Position numbers and translations under genes: made by a program. The notes under the pieces were generated by a model. The model saw only the letters and a program-made list of their open reading frames with translations. It ran no database searches and had not been told where the DNA came from. A DNA stretch of 64,000 bases from Alkaliphilus peptidifermentans DSM 18978. GTDB taxonomy: Bacteria; Bacillota; Clostridia; Peptostreptococcales; Natronincolaceae. Positions 25,352 to 33,426 of this stretch are shown here, piece by piece (position 1 is the stretch's first letter; the number at the start of each line of letters is the position of its first letter). Location: contig NZ_FMUS01000026.1 of assembly GCF_900101495.1 (NCBI RefSeq), positions 1 to 64,000 of the forward strand, read 5' to 3'.

Positions 25352-25804
25352 ATGGAATACTTATATGAAAAAGTAGCATATCTAAAAGGTCTAGCAGATG
25401 GGTTGGACATTAAAGAATCTTCAAAGGAAGGTAAAATACTTCTAAGCATCATAGACATTCTAGAGGACTATGCAGATGCTATAGTTGAATTAGGCGAGGA
25501 GCAGGATGATTTAACTGAGTATGTTGAAGCTTTAGATGAAGATTTAATGGATGTAGAGGATGAATTATTTGAAGATGATGACTATGAGGACGAAGACGAT
25601 GATGACGATATCGACTTTGCAGAGGTAGAATGCCCATATTGTAGTGAAGAAATCTATGTTGACGAAGATCTAATTGATGAAGATGAAATTGAAGTAGTAT
25701 GTCCAAAATGTCATCGAACTATAACTGTTATGGAAGATGATGAAATGGAACATTATCATGATGGCCATTGCGGACATCACCATCACGAGGTTGAAGAAGA
25801 TTAA
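25352..25804 (+). CDS. CD1247-type domain protein with zinc ribbon and His/Asp-rich tail
   Basis: The 150-residue protein has an N-terminal helical domain (YLYEKVAYLKGLADGLDI), a very acidic middle (about residues 60-95), a CxxC...CxxC zinc ribbon (CPYCSEE, CPKCHRT) and a His-rich end (HYHDGHCGHHHHE). Related proteins occur in Clostridia between efp and spoIIIAA; I recall the name CD1247 domain for the N-terminus. Function is unknown; metal binding is likely. ATG at 25352 is preferred over 25343 because AAGGAGGG would be only one base from the first. Confidence 0.82.
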   Translation: MEYLYEKVAYLKGLADGLDIKESSKEGKILLSIIDILEDYADAIVELGEEQDDLTEYVEALDEDLMDVEDELFEDDDYEDEDDDDDIDFAEVECPYCSEEIYVDEDLIDEDEIEVVCPKCHRTITVMEDDEMEHYHDGHCGHHHHEVEED

Positions 25805-25821
25805 ATAGTTTGCAATAGGTT

Positions 25822-25858
25822 GACTCAATGTTTATACATTGAGTCTTCTTTTTTTTTT
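25822..25858 (+). terminator. terminator before the spoIIIA operon
   Basis: GACTCAATG (25822-25830) pairs with CATTGAGTC (25837-25845), followed by TTC and a long T run. Confidence 0.92.
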
Positions 25859-25919
25859 GATTAAAGAATAATTACGACACTTGTTCAATATTTATTATAT
25901 AAAGGAGGGACATGTTCTA

Positions 25920-26954
25920 ATGAAAAAAGTTGTTAATGATATCTTTGTTAAAAAAATTGATGAAAGTCAGATACCACTTCAGCAGGTTGAAGAGTCTTTA
26001 TGTCCTGAAATTAGAGGCGTTATTAAGCATTTACCGGTTAGCTTTAAAAATGGATTGGAAGAAATTAGAATGAGGGTTAATCAACCATTAATGGTATATG
26101 GAAATGACTGCGATTATTTTGTTGGCTCAGCGGGACAACTGCTATTGGAGCATGCTAATGGCATCATAATAAACAAGAAAAACATTGATAATACACTTCA
26201 ATTTATTTCTAACTATTCAATCTATGCAGTAGAGGAAGAACTAAAAAGAGGCTACATAACCATTAAAGGTGGCCATAGAATTGGAATTACAGGGAAAATA
26301 ATATCTGATTCAAAAGGTATAAAAACAATGAAGGATTTTAGTGGATTAAACATCAGAATTTCGAGGGAGAAAAAGGGTGCTGCCAAGTTAATTATTCCAT
26401 ATATATATGAAGCAGGCGAGTTCTTAAATACATTAATAATCTCACCACCCCAGTGTGGAAAGACAACTCTATTGAGAGACATAATTAGAAATATTAGCAA
26501 TGGAAATAAACTGCTAGGATTAAAGGGCTTAAAGGTGGGTGTTGTAGATGAAAGGTCAGAATTGGGAGCAAGCTGTCAGGGGATACCTCAACTTGACTTA
26601 GGAATTAGAACAGATCTACTGGACACTTGTCCAAAGGCAGAGGGGATGATGATGCTAATTAGAGCTATGTCGCCTCAGGTTATTGCCACTGATGAAATTG
26701 GAAAGGACTCCGATAGTGTTGCCATTGAAGAAGCCTTAAAGGCAGGGATTAAACTAATTACAACTGTTCACGGAAAATCAATTGAAGATTTATATGGTAA
26801 GAAGGTTATTGGTGATATAGTAAAAAGCAAAATCTTTAAAAGAATAATTATTCTATCAAATCGAAATGAGGTTGGAACAATTGAAGCAATTTATGAAGGT
26901 GAAGATTTTAAGAACTTAATTAACTCTCCTATTAGAAATAAGGTGGTGAACTAA
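25920..26954 (+). CDS. spoIIIAA: stage III sporulation protein AA (ATPase)
   Basis: The 344-residue protein is the secretion-type ATPase of the SpoIIIA-SpoIIQ channel between mother cell and forespore. The P-loop is SPPQCGKTTLLRD, with serine in place of the usual first glycine; VGVVDERSELGAS and QVIATDEIG (Walker B) follow. ATG at 25920 is preferred to an in-frame start 13 codons upstream because AAGGAGGG lies at 25902-25909. A weak sigma-E-like pair (GAATAAT, CAATATTT) precedes it. The stop overlaps the next start by one base (TAATG). Confidence 0.95.
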   Translation: MKKVVNDIFVKKIDESQIPLQQVEESLCPEIRGVIKHLPVSFKNGLEEIRMRVNQPLMVYGNDCDYFVGSAGQLLLEHANGIIINKKNIDNTLQFISNYSIYAVEEELKRGYITIKGGHRIGITGKIISDSKGIKTMKDFSGLNIRISREKKGAAKLIIPYIYEAGEFLNTLIISPPQCGKTTLLRDIIRNISNGNKLLGLKGLKVGVVDERSELGASCQGIPQLDLGIRTDLLDTCPKAEGMMMLIRAMSPQVIATDEIGKDSDSVAIEEALKAGIKLITTVHGKSIEDLYGKKVIGDIVKSKIFKRIIILSNRNEVGTIEAIYEGEDFKNLINSPIRNKVVN

Positions 26955-27475
26955 TGATTATAAAATTTATTTTTTCAATTGTTATAATAGTTTGTTGCTC
27001 TATGCTGGGTGGAATATACGCCAATACATATACATCTCGAACAAAGCTATTAAGTCAACTACTAGTATCTTTACAAATGCTGGAAACTGAAATCATATAT
27101 AGTGCAACACCTTTACCTTTATTGCTGACCAATATAGGACGTAAAAGTAAACCTGAAATAGGTAATATTTTTATAAAGGCTTCTGAAATATTGCTAAAAA
27201 AAGAGGGACTGACCTTCAACTTTATGTGGAGCAAAATTGTTGATTCCGAAGGGCAAAAAACGGGTCTCTTCGATGAAGATCTTGAGCTGTTAAAACAATT
27301 AGGCAATAACCTAGGTACAACTGATATAGATAATCAAGTTAAGCATATACGACTTATTATGGAGGAAGTACGTAGAAATTACCAAGAAGCTATTATAGCG
27401 GAAAATAAGAACGTAAAGCTATATAAGCAACTGGGGTTATTGGCGGGCTTTGCCATTGCAATAATACTATTCTAA
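26954..27475 (+). CDS. spoIIIAB: stage III sporulation protein AB
   Basis: The 173-residue protein has a hydrophobic N-terminal segment (residues 4-22), a cytoplasmic-facing helical part resembling the GspF-type fold (LLVSLQMLETEIIYSATPLP, LLKQLGNNLGTTDIDNQV) and a C-terminal membrane helix (LGLLAGFAIAIILF). It is part of the SpoIIIA complex in the mother-cell membrane. It overlaps spoIIIAA by one base. Confidence 0.93.
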   Translation: MIIKFIFSIVIIVCCSMLGGIYANTYTSRTKLLSQLLVSLQMLETEIIYSATPLPLLLTNIGRKSKPEIGNIFIKASEILLKKEGLTFNFMWSKIVDSEGQKTGLFDEDLELLKQLGNNLGTTDIDNQVKHIRLIMEEVRRNYQEAIIAENKNVKLYKQLGLLAGFAIAIILF

Positions 27476-27490
27476 ATTGGAGGGAGCAAT

Positions 27491-27694
27491 ATGATCATTA
27501 GTGTAGATATAATATTTAAAATTGCTGCTATTGGAATCATTGTTTCAGTCTTAAATATGGTTTTAAATAAGGCTGGCAGAGATGAACAGGCTATGATGAC
27601 AACATTAGTAGGAATAATTGTAGTATTAATGATGGTTATTAACTTAATCAGCAATCTTTTTGACACAGTAAAAACAATGTTCCAGCTTTATTAA
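27491..27694 (+). CDS. spoIIIAC: stage III sporulation protein AC
   Basis: The 67-residue protein consists of two hydrophobic helices joined by GRDEQAMMTTL, the usual SpoIIIAC layout (VDIIFKIAAIGIIVSVLNMVL). It is a small membrane subunit of the channel. TTGGAGGG precedes the ATG. It is 16 bases after spoIIIAB and 13 before spoIIIAD. Confidence 0.94.
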   Translation: MIISVDIIFKIAAIGIIVSVLNMVLNKAGRDEQAMMTTLVGIIVVLMMVINLISNLFDTVKTMFQLY

Positions 27695-27707
27695 GGATGT
27701 GATAACT

Positions 27708-28094
27708 ATGGAAATATTTCAAATTGTAGCTATTGGAATCATTGCTACTGTGCTGGCAGTCTTAGTTAAAAGTCAAAGGCCTGAAATAGGTATTTATGTA
27801 AGCATAGTAACTGGCTTGATAATATTTATTTTTGTCATTACAAAGCTTCAATCTGTTATACAGGTGTTGAACCAATTGGCAAATAGAATCGATATTGACG
27901 ATATATATCTTTCAACAATTTTAAAAATAGTAGCTATTGCATATGTAGCCGAATTTGGAGCACAGATATGTAAAGATGCTGGTGAAGGAGTAATAGCCTC
28001 TAAGATTGAATTTGCAGGAAAAATTTTAATAATGGTAATGGCAGTACCAATTCTGGTTACTTTAATGGACGTTATTATAAATATGGTACCTTAG
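27708..28094 (+). CDS. spoIIIAD: stage III sporulation protein AD
   Basis: The 128-residue membrane protein has four hydrophobic helices and the SpoIIIAD marks VLVKSQRPEIGIYVSIVTG and KIVAIAYVAEFGAQICKDAGEGVIASKIEFAGK. ATG at 27708 is preferred over GTG at 27699, because AAGGATGTG is then well spaced. It is a SpoIIIA channel component. Confidence 0.94.
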   Translation: MEIFQIVAIGIIATVLAVLVKSQRPEIGIYVSIVTGLIIFIFVITKLQSVIQVLNQLANRIDIDDIYLSTILKIVAIAYVAEFGAQICKDAGEGVIASKIEFAGKILIMVMAVPILVTLMDVIINMVP

Positions 28095-28106
28095 GGATGT
28101 GAAAAC

Positions 28107-29276
28107 ATGAAAAAAGCAATTATTAGTTTGATACTAGTAATTATGTCCATAAGCTTTGCTTGGGGCGATACAGGCTCAATAAATCCTGAAAATTTAATTA
28201 TTAATCAATTTGATGGATTAGAAACCCAAGAAATGCAGCAAATAATGAATAGTATCAATAAAGATCTTGGCGAATATTTACCTAAAATAGAATTTAGACA
28301 ACTTATCATCAAATTAATAAGAGGGGAGGTAACTTTCTCCTTTAACGATATTATAAAGGGAGCTACTCAATATCTATTTAAGGAAGTTGTAGCAAATTGG
28401 AAGCTTATGACTCAAATTATAGTATTATCATCTATTTATGCCATACTGAGTAATTTACACAATGCCTTTGACAATGATGTTGTAAGTAAGCTTGCCTATA
28501 ATGTCTGCTATTTAGTTATTATAACAATTACCATTAAAAGCTTTTTGATTGCTATTAATCTTGGAAGAGATGCAATTGATATGATGGTCAGTTTTATGCA
28601 AGCCTTATTACCAGTATTATTGGCTATATTATTGGCTATGGGAGGTATTACAACCTCAGCCTTTTTCCATCCAATACTTTTAGGCGCAATTGGACTAATA
28701 GGTACAATCATAAAAAACATCATTTTACCACTAATTTTCTTTTCAGCTGTACTAGCAATAGTAAATAATCTTACTACAAATATTCAAGTTTCAAAACTGG
28801 CTGGATTAATAAAGCAAACTGCCGCTGTTATGCTGGGGTTTATATTAACAGCCTTTGTAGGACTAATCTCGATTCAAGGAATAACCGCCGCTACTGTTGA
28901 TGGCGTTACAATAAGAACAGCAAAATTTGCAGTAGATAAGTTTATTCCTATAGTAGGTAGCTTTCTTTCAGATGCCATGGACACAGTAATAGGATGCTCT
29001 TTGTTATTAAAAAACGCTGTTGGTGCAATTGGGTTGATAACTATATTTTTAATATGTTTATCTCCAATGATTAAAATATTAGCTTTAATAGTTATATATA
29101 AGCTATGTGCAGCTGTTATAGAGCCTATTGCTCAAAATCAACTGGTGGACTGCCTAAATCAAATGAGTAATTCATTAATATTACTATTTGCAACAGTATC
29201 TTCAGTAGCAATAATGTTCTTTATTACTATAACAATTATAGTAGGTACCGGGAATATAACCTTAATGATGAGGTGA
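28107..29276 (+). CDS. spoIIIAE: stage III sporulation protein AE
   Basis: The 389-residue protein has an N-terminal signal peptide (about residues 1-20, ending near SFAWG), a short outer region and six to seven membrane helices. It matches SpoIIIAE over its length, including the glycine-rich LLAILLAMGGITTSAFFHP. It is the largest membrane subunit of the SpoIIIA channel. It follows spoIIIAD by 12 bases and precedes spoIIIAF by four. Confidence 0.95.
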   Translation: MKKAIISLILVIMSISFAWGDTGSINPENLIINQFDGLETQEMQQIMNSINKDLGEYLPKIEFRQLIIKLIRGEVTFSFNDIIKGATQYLFKEVVANWKLMTQIIVLSSIYAILSNLHNAFDNDVVSKLAYNVCYLVIITITIKSFLIAINLGRDAIDMMVSFMQALLPVLLAILLAMGGITTSAFFHPILLGAIGLIGTIIKNIILPLIFFSAVLAIVNNLTTNIQVSKLAGLIKQTAAVMLGFILTAFVGLISIQGITAATVDGVTIRTAKFAVDKFIPIVGSFLSDAMDTVIGCSLLLKNAVGAIGLITIFLICLSPMIKILALIVIYKLCAAVIEPIAQNQLVDCLNQMSNSLILLFATVSSVAIMFFITITIIVGTGNITLMMR

Positions 29277-29280
29277 TTCA

Positions 29281-29901
29281 ATGAATTTTCTTAGAGAGTG
29301 GATTACTACAATACTTTCAGTAATAATATTTGTTACCTTTGTAGAAATTTTATTACCTAATTCCAATAATAGAAAGTATATAAATGTGATAATTGGATTG
29401 TTAGTTATGCTGGTGATTTTAAAACCAGTAATGGGAGTTTTAAACCAGGGGTTGACCATTGGAGATGGCATACTGAAGAATACAAATGAGATTGAGCTTA
29501 TGACGATGCAGAACAGGGTAAGCAACATTCAATATAATCAAAATGAAAGCATCATATTGATTTATAAGAATGATCTTAAAGAGCAAATGAAGGGAAGAAT
29601 AGAAAAACAATTGGGCTATAGTGTTTATGATATTGAAATTGAAATTGAGGAAGAAACAAATGAAAATTTTGGAGTAATTAAGGGAATAGCAATTATTGTA
29701 AAGGAAGAATCAACAGAGGCTCCAAAGGATGGGATTCAAGAGGTGGTTGTAAATGTAGCAATTTCTCAAGAAAATAATAATAAAATTAATAGGAAAAGCA
29801 TAATGTTAGATAATGGAGGAGAAGAAATTAAAAAGGATTTTAGTCAGTTTTATCAAGTTGCAGAAGAAGATATTATTGTTTCAGTACTTAAGAATAATTA
29901 A
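29281..29901 (+). CDS. spoIIIAF: stage III sporulation protein AF
   Basis: The 206-residue protein has two N-terminal membrane helices (about 8-25 and 33-52) with PNSNNRKYINVIIGLLVMLVILKPV between them, then a soluble ring-building-motif-like domain. It is a channel subunit. AGGTGATTCA precedes the ATG, four bases past the spoIIIAE stop. Confidence 0.93.
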   Translation: MNFLREWITTILSVIIFVTFVEILLPNSNNRKYINVIIGLLVMLVILKPVMGVLNQGLTIGDGILKNTNEIELMTMQNRVSNIQYNQNESIILIYKNDLKEQMKGRIEKQLGYSVYDIEIEIEEETNENFGVIKGIAIIVKEESTEAPKDGIQEVVVNVAISQENNNKINRKSIMLDNGGEEIKKDFSQFYQVAEEDIIVSVLKNN

Positions 29902-29921
29902 TAATTTAGGGAGGAAGAACA

Positions 29922-30506
29922 ATGGAAAAGTGGAGTGATGCAATAAAAAAAATGCTATCAAAAAAATACGTTGCTAATCTATTAGTACTAATAGCAGCAG
30001 CAATTATGGTATTGATTATATCGGGGGATTTGAGGTCTAACCCTTCCCCGTCTAAGAACATAAATAATAATCCGATGGGTGATACCTTAGTGAAGGAAGT
30101 CGTCGAATATAAAACAGAAGAGGATATGGTGGAGGCTAGATTAAAAAGAATACTTGAAAGCATCCGTGGCGCTGGCACAGTTGAAGTAATGATTACATTT
30201 GAGATGGGCTCAGAAATTGTTCCGGCATTAAATACAACAATTTCAACAGATACATCTGAGGAAATGGACTCAAATGGTGGTACAAGAGTAGTTACTTCTA
30301 ATAGTACTACTGAAACAATTGCTACAACAAATGATAATAGTGGAAATAAACCTTTGGTGATAAAGGAAATAAAACCACAAATAAATGGTGTTATTGTGGT
30401 GGCTGAGGGTGCAGACGATATTGAGGTTAAAGCAAAATTGTACGAGGCTGTAAAAACGGTGCTTCAAATACCTGGACATCGTGTGCAAATTTATCCTATG
30501 AATTAA
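29922..30506 (+). CDS. spoIIIAG: stage III sporulation protein AG
   Basis: The 194-residue protein has one N-terminal membrane helix (about 15-34) and an extracytoplasmic domain with the conserved LKRILESIRGAGTVEVMITFE, PLVIKEIKPQINGVIVVAEGAD and KTVLQIPGHRVQIYPM. SpoIIIAG forms a large ring between the two membranes. GGGAGG precedes the ATG. Confidence 0.96.
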   Translation: MEKWSDAIKKMLSKKYVANLLVLIAAAIMVLIISGDLRSNPSPSKNINNNPMGDTLVKEVVEYKTEEDMVEARLKRILESIRGAGTVEVMITFEMGSEIVPALNTTISTDTSEEMDSNGGTRVVTSNSTTETIATTNDNSGNKPLVIKEIKPQINGVIVVAEGADDIEVKAKLYEAVKTVLQIPGHRVQIYPMN

Positions 30507-30519
30507 AGGAGGAGTAATT

Positions 30520-31227
30520 ATGAAAATTAATGGGATTAGAAGAAAAAACTTTGTTATCTTTTCACTGGTTTTGATGTTGGGGTTAATAGGATACATAAAT
30601 TACAACTTAAATAAGCAGTCTTTACTTCAAACCTCCAGTGAACTAGAAAGATATGAACTGATGATGATGCAGGAAAGTGGTATGCTGGAAATTATTCTTG
30701 AGGATGATGACTTTGTATATTTGGAGGATGAAGAAAGTAATATGGTAAGCACTACTACGAAGGATGAAGATGATAATATAATAATCGTAGACAGCTTAGG
30801 AAATGACCCTATTGATGTAGCTAAGGAGACAAGTGCTCAAATATCAAAAATTATAACTGATAAGCAAATGATGCAAAGTAATGCCTATTTTATTGAAGGT
30901 AGATTAGAGCGTGATAAAAAGAGAAGTGAAATGGTGAGTCATCTAGATCAAATTATAAATAATGACTATACTACTGTAGATCACAGAAATCAGGCGCAAA
31001 ACTTGAAACTTTCTGTTATTACAAATTTAGAAAAGGAAATGCTAATAGAGAATATGATTGTTGCAAAGGGCTTTAATGATGTAATCGTATATTTAAGCGA
31101 AAACTCAATTAATATTATTGTTCAAAGTAGTGGTCTGGTTGAAAAGGAAGTTGCGCAAATTGTTGATATAGTAAGAAGAGAAACAGATATTAGTATGGAC
31201 AATATAATTATTATGGAGAAAAAATAG
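30520..31227 (+). CDS. spoIIIAH: stage III sporulation protein AH
   Basis: The 235-residue protein has a single N-terminal membrane helix (about 9-28) and a soluble domain ending in a YscJ/FliF-like fold (MIVAKGFNDVIVYLSENSINIIVQSSGL, VRRETDISMDNIIIMEK). SpoIIIAH binds SpoIIQ of the forespore and links the two cells. AAAGGAGG precedes the ATG. It is the last spoIIIA gene. Confidence 0.95.
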   Translation: MKINGIRRKNFVIFSLVLMLGLIGYINYNLNKQSLLQTSSELERYELMMMQESGMLEIILEDDDFVYLEDEESNMVSTTTKDEDDNIIIVDSLGNDPIDVAKETSAQISKIITDKQMMQSNAYFIEGRLERDKKRSEMVSHLDQIINNDYTTVDHRNQAQNLKLSVITNLEKEMLIENMIVAKGFNDVIVYLSENSINIIVQSSGLVEKEVAQIVDIVRRETDISMDNIIIMEKK

Positions 31228-31233
31228 AACTGT

Positions 31234-31262
31234 TTGTCAATATTGAAGGAATTTGGTATAAT
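31234..31262 (+). promoter_or_regulatory. sigma-A promoter of the asp23 gene
   Basis: TTGTCA (31234-31239), a 17-base spacer and TATAAT (31257-31262) with an extended -10 TGG form a strong vegetative promoter. It uncouples asp23 from the sporulation-specific spoIIIA operon that ends only seven bases earlier. Confidence 0.8.
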
Positions 31263-31297
31263 AATTCTAGAATATTTGACATTCAGGGGGTGAAGAA

Positions 31298-31687
31298 TTG
31301 GATGCAGTTCAAAAACTAGAAAACGGTGAAATAAAAATTGCTGAAGAGGTTATAGCAACAATAGCAGGATTAGCTGCGACGGATATAAATGGAGTTGCAG
31401 GTATGAGTGGTGGTCTAGTAGGCGGTATAGCTGAAATCTTAGGAAAACGAAACCTAGCTAAGGGTGTTAAGCTAGAAATTAATGATAAAGGTGCTTTTAT
31501 TGATTTATATCTAATTGTTGAATATGGAACAAGAATACCAGATGTAGCATGGGAAATTCAGGATAAGGTTAAAACCTCTATCCAAACCATGACAAGCCTG
31601 AATGTAGTAGAAGTTAATATACATATACAGGGAGTTAACTTCCCGAAAGAAAAGGAACATGAGGATAAGCCACAGGATTTGAAGTAG
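31298..31687 (+). CDS. Asp23/Gls24 family envelope stress protein (YqhY-like)
   Basis: The 129-residue protein has the Asp23 core: GEIKIAEEVIATIAGLAATDINGVAGMSGG and VNIHIQGVNF. The B. subtilis homologue YqhY is encoded after accB/accC and is linked to acetyl-CoA carboxylase control; here accB and accC are absent from this position. The TTG start follows GGGGGTGAAG. It has its own sigma-A promoter. Confidence 0.93.
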   Translation: MDAVQKLENGEIKIAEEVIATIAGLAATDINGVAGMSGGLVGGIAEILGKRNLAKGVKLEINDKGAFIDLYLIVEYGTRIPDVAWEIQDKVKTSIQTMTSLNVVEVNIHIQGVNFPKEKEHEDKPQDLK

Positions 31688-31702
31688 CATGTCTTATAAA
31701 TA

Positions 31703-31818
31703 TAGACTGTTAAAAGACCCATATTTAAGGTGTGACGAAAATTTGTAGCTATAACGGTATCATTTGCGTTAGGTTATTAATTCGACGCAGCGATGAAGAT
31801 GGGCATTTTTATCGGTCT
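31703..31818. repeat. MITE-like element upstream of nusB
   Basis: The segment begins TAGACTGTTAAAAG and ends ATCGGTCTGA, giving an imperfect terminal inverted repeat (YAGACYG). Its interior ATTCGACGCAGCGATGAAGA and GGGCATTTTTATCGGTCTG resembles both strands of the element at 0.2 kb. It lies in the 352-base region between asp23 and nusB, with no ORF. Confidence 0.35.
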
Positions 31819-31819
31819 G

Positions 31820-31846
31820 ACCCTCTGTCAACAGAGGGTTTATTTA
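31820..31846 (+). terminator. hairpin upstream of nusB
   Basis: ACCCTCTG (31820-31827) pairs with CAGAGGGT (31832-31839) over a TCAA loop, followed by TTATTT. A smaller AAAGC/GCTTT hairpin with TATTCTT follows at 31852-31870. It probably ends asp23 transcription; an attenuator for nusB is possible. Confidence 0.65.
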
Positions 31847-32039
31847 GGTATAAAGCTTATGCTTTTATTCTTCCATGGTAAGTTAGGTTTATATGGTTTA
31901 ATAAAGGACAAGTCAATTTTCTGGTAATAGGTTAAGGATAACTGAATTAAGTATTTTATCTACTTGGTTTAAAATGTTCTAGGTTATCTAACAATATATA
32001 TATGGAAAAGTGTTTCATGATAAAAGAGGAGGAAGAAGC

Positions 32040-32456
32040 ATGAGCAGGAAAGAAGCTAGAGAACTATGTATGAAAATTCTTTTTGAAATGAGTATACAAA
32101 ATAATTACGATAGAAAGCTTGTTGACTATCATTTAGAGGAGTCGGTAACCGATAACCAGAAGGGCTATATTGATAGTCTGATAGGTTCAACAATTGATAA
32201 TCTTAAAGAAATCGATACCACCATAGATTCCTATTCAAAAAGCTGGAAAATAGATAGAATAGCTAAGGTTGATTTAGCTATTTTGAGGCTAGCTTTAGCA
32301 GAGATACTCTATTTAGATGAAATTCCCTATGCAGTTTCTATTAATGAAGCTGTTGAGTTGGCTAAAAAATACAGTTCAAATGAATCGGACTCATATATCA
32401 ATGGTATATTAGGGAAATATGCTGAAGCTATGGGTTTAAAGAATAATGAAGTGTAA
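32040..32456 (+). CDS. nusB: transcription antitermination factor NusB
   Basis: The 138-residue, helical protein has the NusB marks: RKEARELCMKILFEM, the WKIDRIAKVDLAILRLALAEILYLDEIPYAVSINEAVELAKKYS block and FINGILGKY (here YINGILGKY). It binds boxA of rRNA transcripts with S10. ATG at 32040 follows AGAGGAGGAAG. The stop overlaps the next start by 11 bases. Confidence 0.96.
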   Translation: MSRKEARELCMKILFEMSIQNNYDRKLVDYHLEESVTDNQKGYIDSLIGSTIDNLKEIDTTIDSYSKSWKIDRIAKVDLAILRLALAEILYLDEIPYAVSINEAVELAKKYSSNESDSYINGILGKYAEAMGLKNNEV

Positions 32457-33426
32457 AGATTACATACTGGGAATTGATACTAGCAATTACACCACATCTT
32501 TATCTCTTGTAGATTTACAAGGAACTTTAATAAAAGAGGTCCGATTAATGCTGCCGGTTAAGGTGGGAACTGCGGGTTTGCGCCAATCAGATGCATTATT
32601 TTATCATATAAAACATCTACCAGATGCATCTAAAAATCTTATGAAGGAAATAGATTATAGAGGTAAACTACTGGCAATAGGTGCTGCAACTAGACCAAGA
32701 CCCATTGAAGATTCTTATATGCCTGTTTTTATGGCTGCCAAGTCCTATGGAGAAACATTGAGTAATCTGTTAAATATTCCATTTTATGAGTTTAGTCATC
32801 AAGAAGGACATATTGAAGCTGGCCTATGGTCAATTAAAAGAGAAATAGAAAAAGCCTTTATGGTTTTACATATTTCAGGAGGTACAACTGAGCTTTTAAA
32901 GGTTACTACAATAAATAATAGATATGACATTGAAATTATTGGCGGGACAGGTGACTTGAGCGCAGGACAATTTATTGATCGGATTGGAATTAAGCTTGGA
33001 CTACCATTTCCTGCAGGCCCTAGCATAGAAAAACTAGCCTTGAATTGGGAGGGTACTACTGCTATAGAAACTCCTATTGCTGTCCAAGGTAATAAAGTTA
33101 GTTTCTCAGGACCGGAGACTTTTCTGCAAAGGAAAATTGATAATACTGTCTCTAATGAGGAAATTGCCTTTTCTCTATTGCAGTGTGTTGGTAAATCACT
33201 CTATAGTTTATTAAAAAACACAATTAATAATAACCCTGTAGAGGATTTGCTCATTGTTGGGGGTGTTGCTTCCAATAAGCAAATTAGAAATACTCTTAAC
33301 AATTTATCAAATGAATTTAAAATAAATCTTCATTTTGGAGATATTAAATATTGCTCTGATAATGCTGTAGGTATCAGTGTATTATGTTTAAAAAACTACT
33401 TAAGGAGGAAACAACTTGACTGCTAA
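32446..33426 (+). CDS. TsaD/Kae1-like ASKHA paralogue
   Basis: The 326-residue protein resembles TsaD (the tRNA t6A enzyme) but is a divergent paralogue common in Clostridia at this spot. The N-terminal ILGIDTSNYTTSLSLVD is the phosphate-1 motif, SHQEGHIEAG keeps the two metal-binding histidines, HISGGTTEL is the phosphate-2 motif, and LLIVGGVASNKQIR the adenosine-binding part. Its role is unknown; a true TsaD is expected elsewhere. It overlaps nusB and folD by 11 bases each, so the genes are probably coupled. Confidence 0.85.
   Translation: MKCKDYILGIDTSNYTTSLSLVDLQGTLIKEVRLMLPVKVGTAGLRQSDALFYHIKHLPDASKNLMKEIDYRGKLLAIGAATRPRPIEDSYMPVFMAAKSYGETLSNLLNIPFYEFSHQEGHIEAGLWSIKREIEKAFMVLHISGGTTELLKVTTINNRYDIEIIGGTGDLSAGQFIDRIGIKLGLPFPAGPSIEKLALNWEGTTAIETPIAVQGNKVSFSGPETFLQRKIDNTVSNEEIAFSLLQCVGKSLYSLLKNTINNNPVEDLLIVGGVASNKQIRNTLNNLSNEFKINLHFGDIKYCSDNAVGISVLCLKNYLRRKQLDC

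Noticed and set aside
25479-25706. A 75-codon His/Leu-rich minus-strand frame
   Set aside because: It is the antisense of the acidic stretch of the zinc-ribbon protein; its composition follows from GAT/GAA codons.
31688-32039. A known riboswitch, T-box, 6S RNA or tRNA upstream of nusB
   Set aside because: No T-box GGTGG motif, no tRNA arms, and no conserved riboswitch core could be matched by eye; the region looks more like a degenerate repeat.
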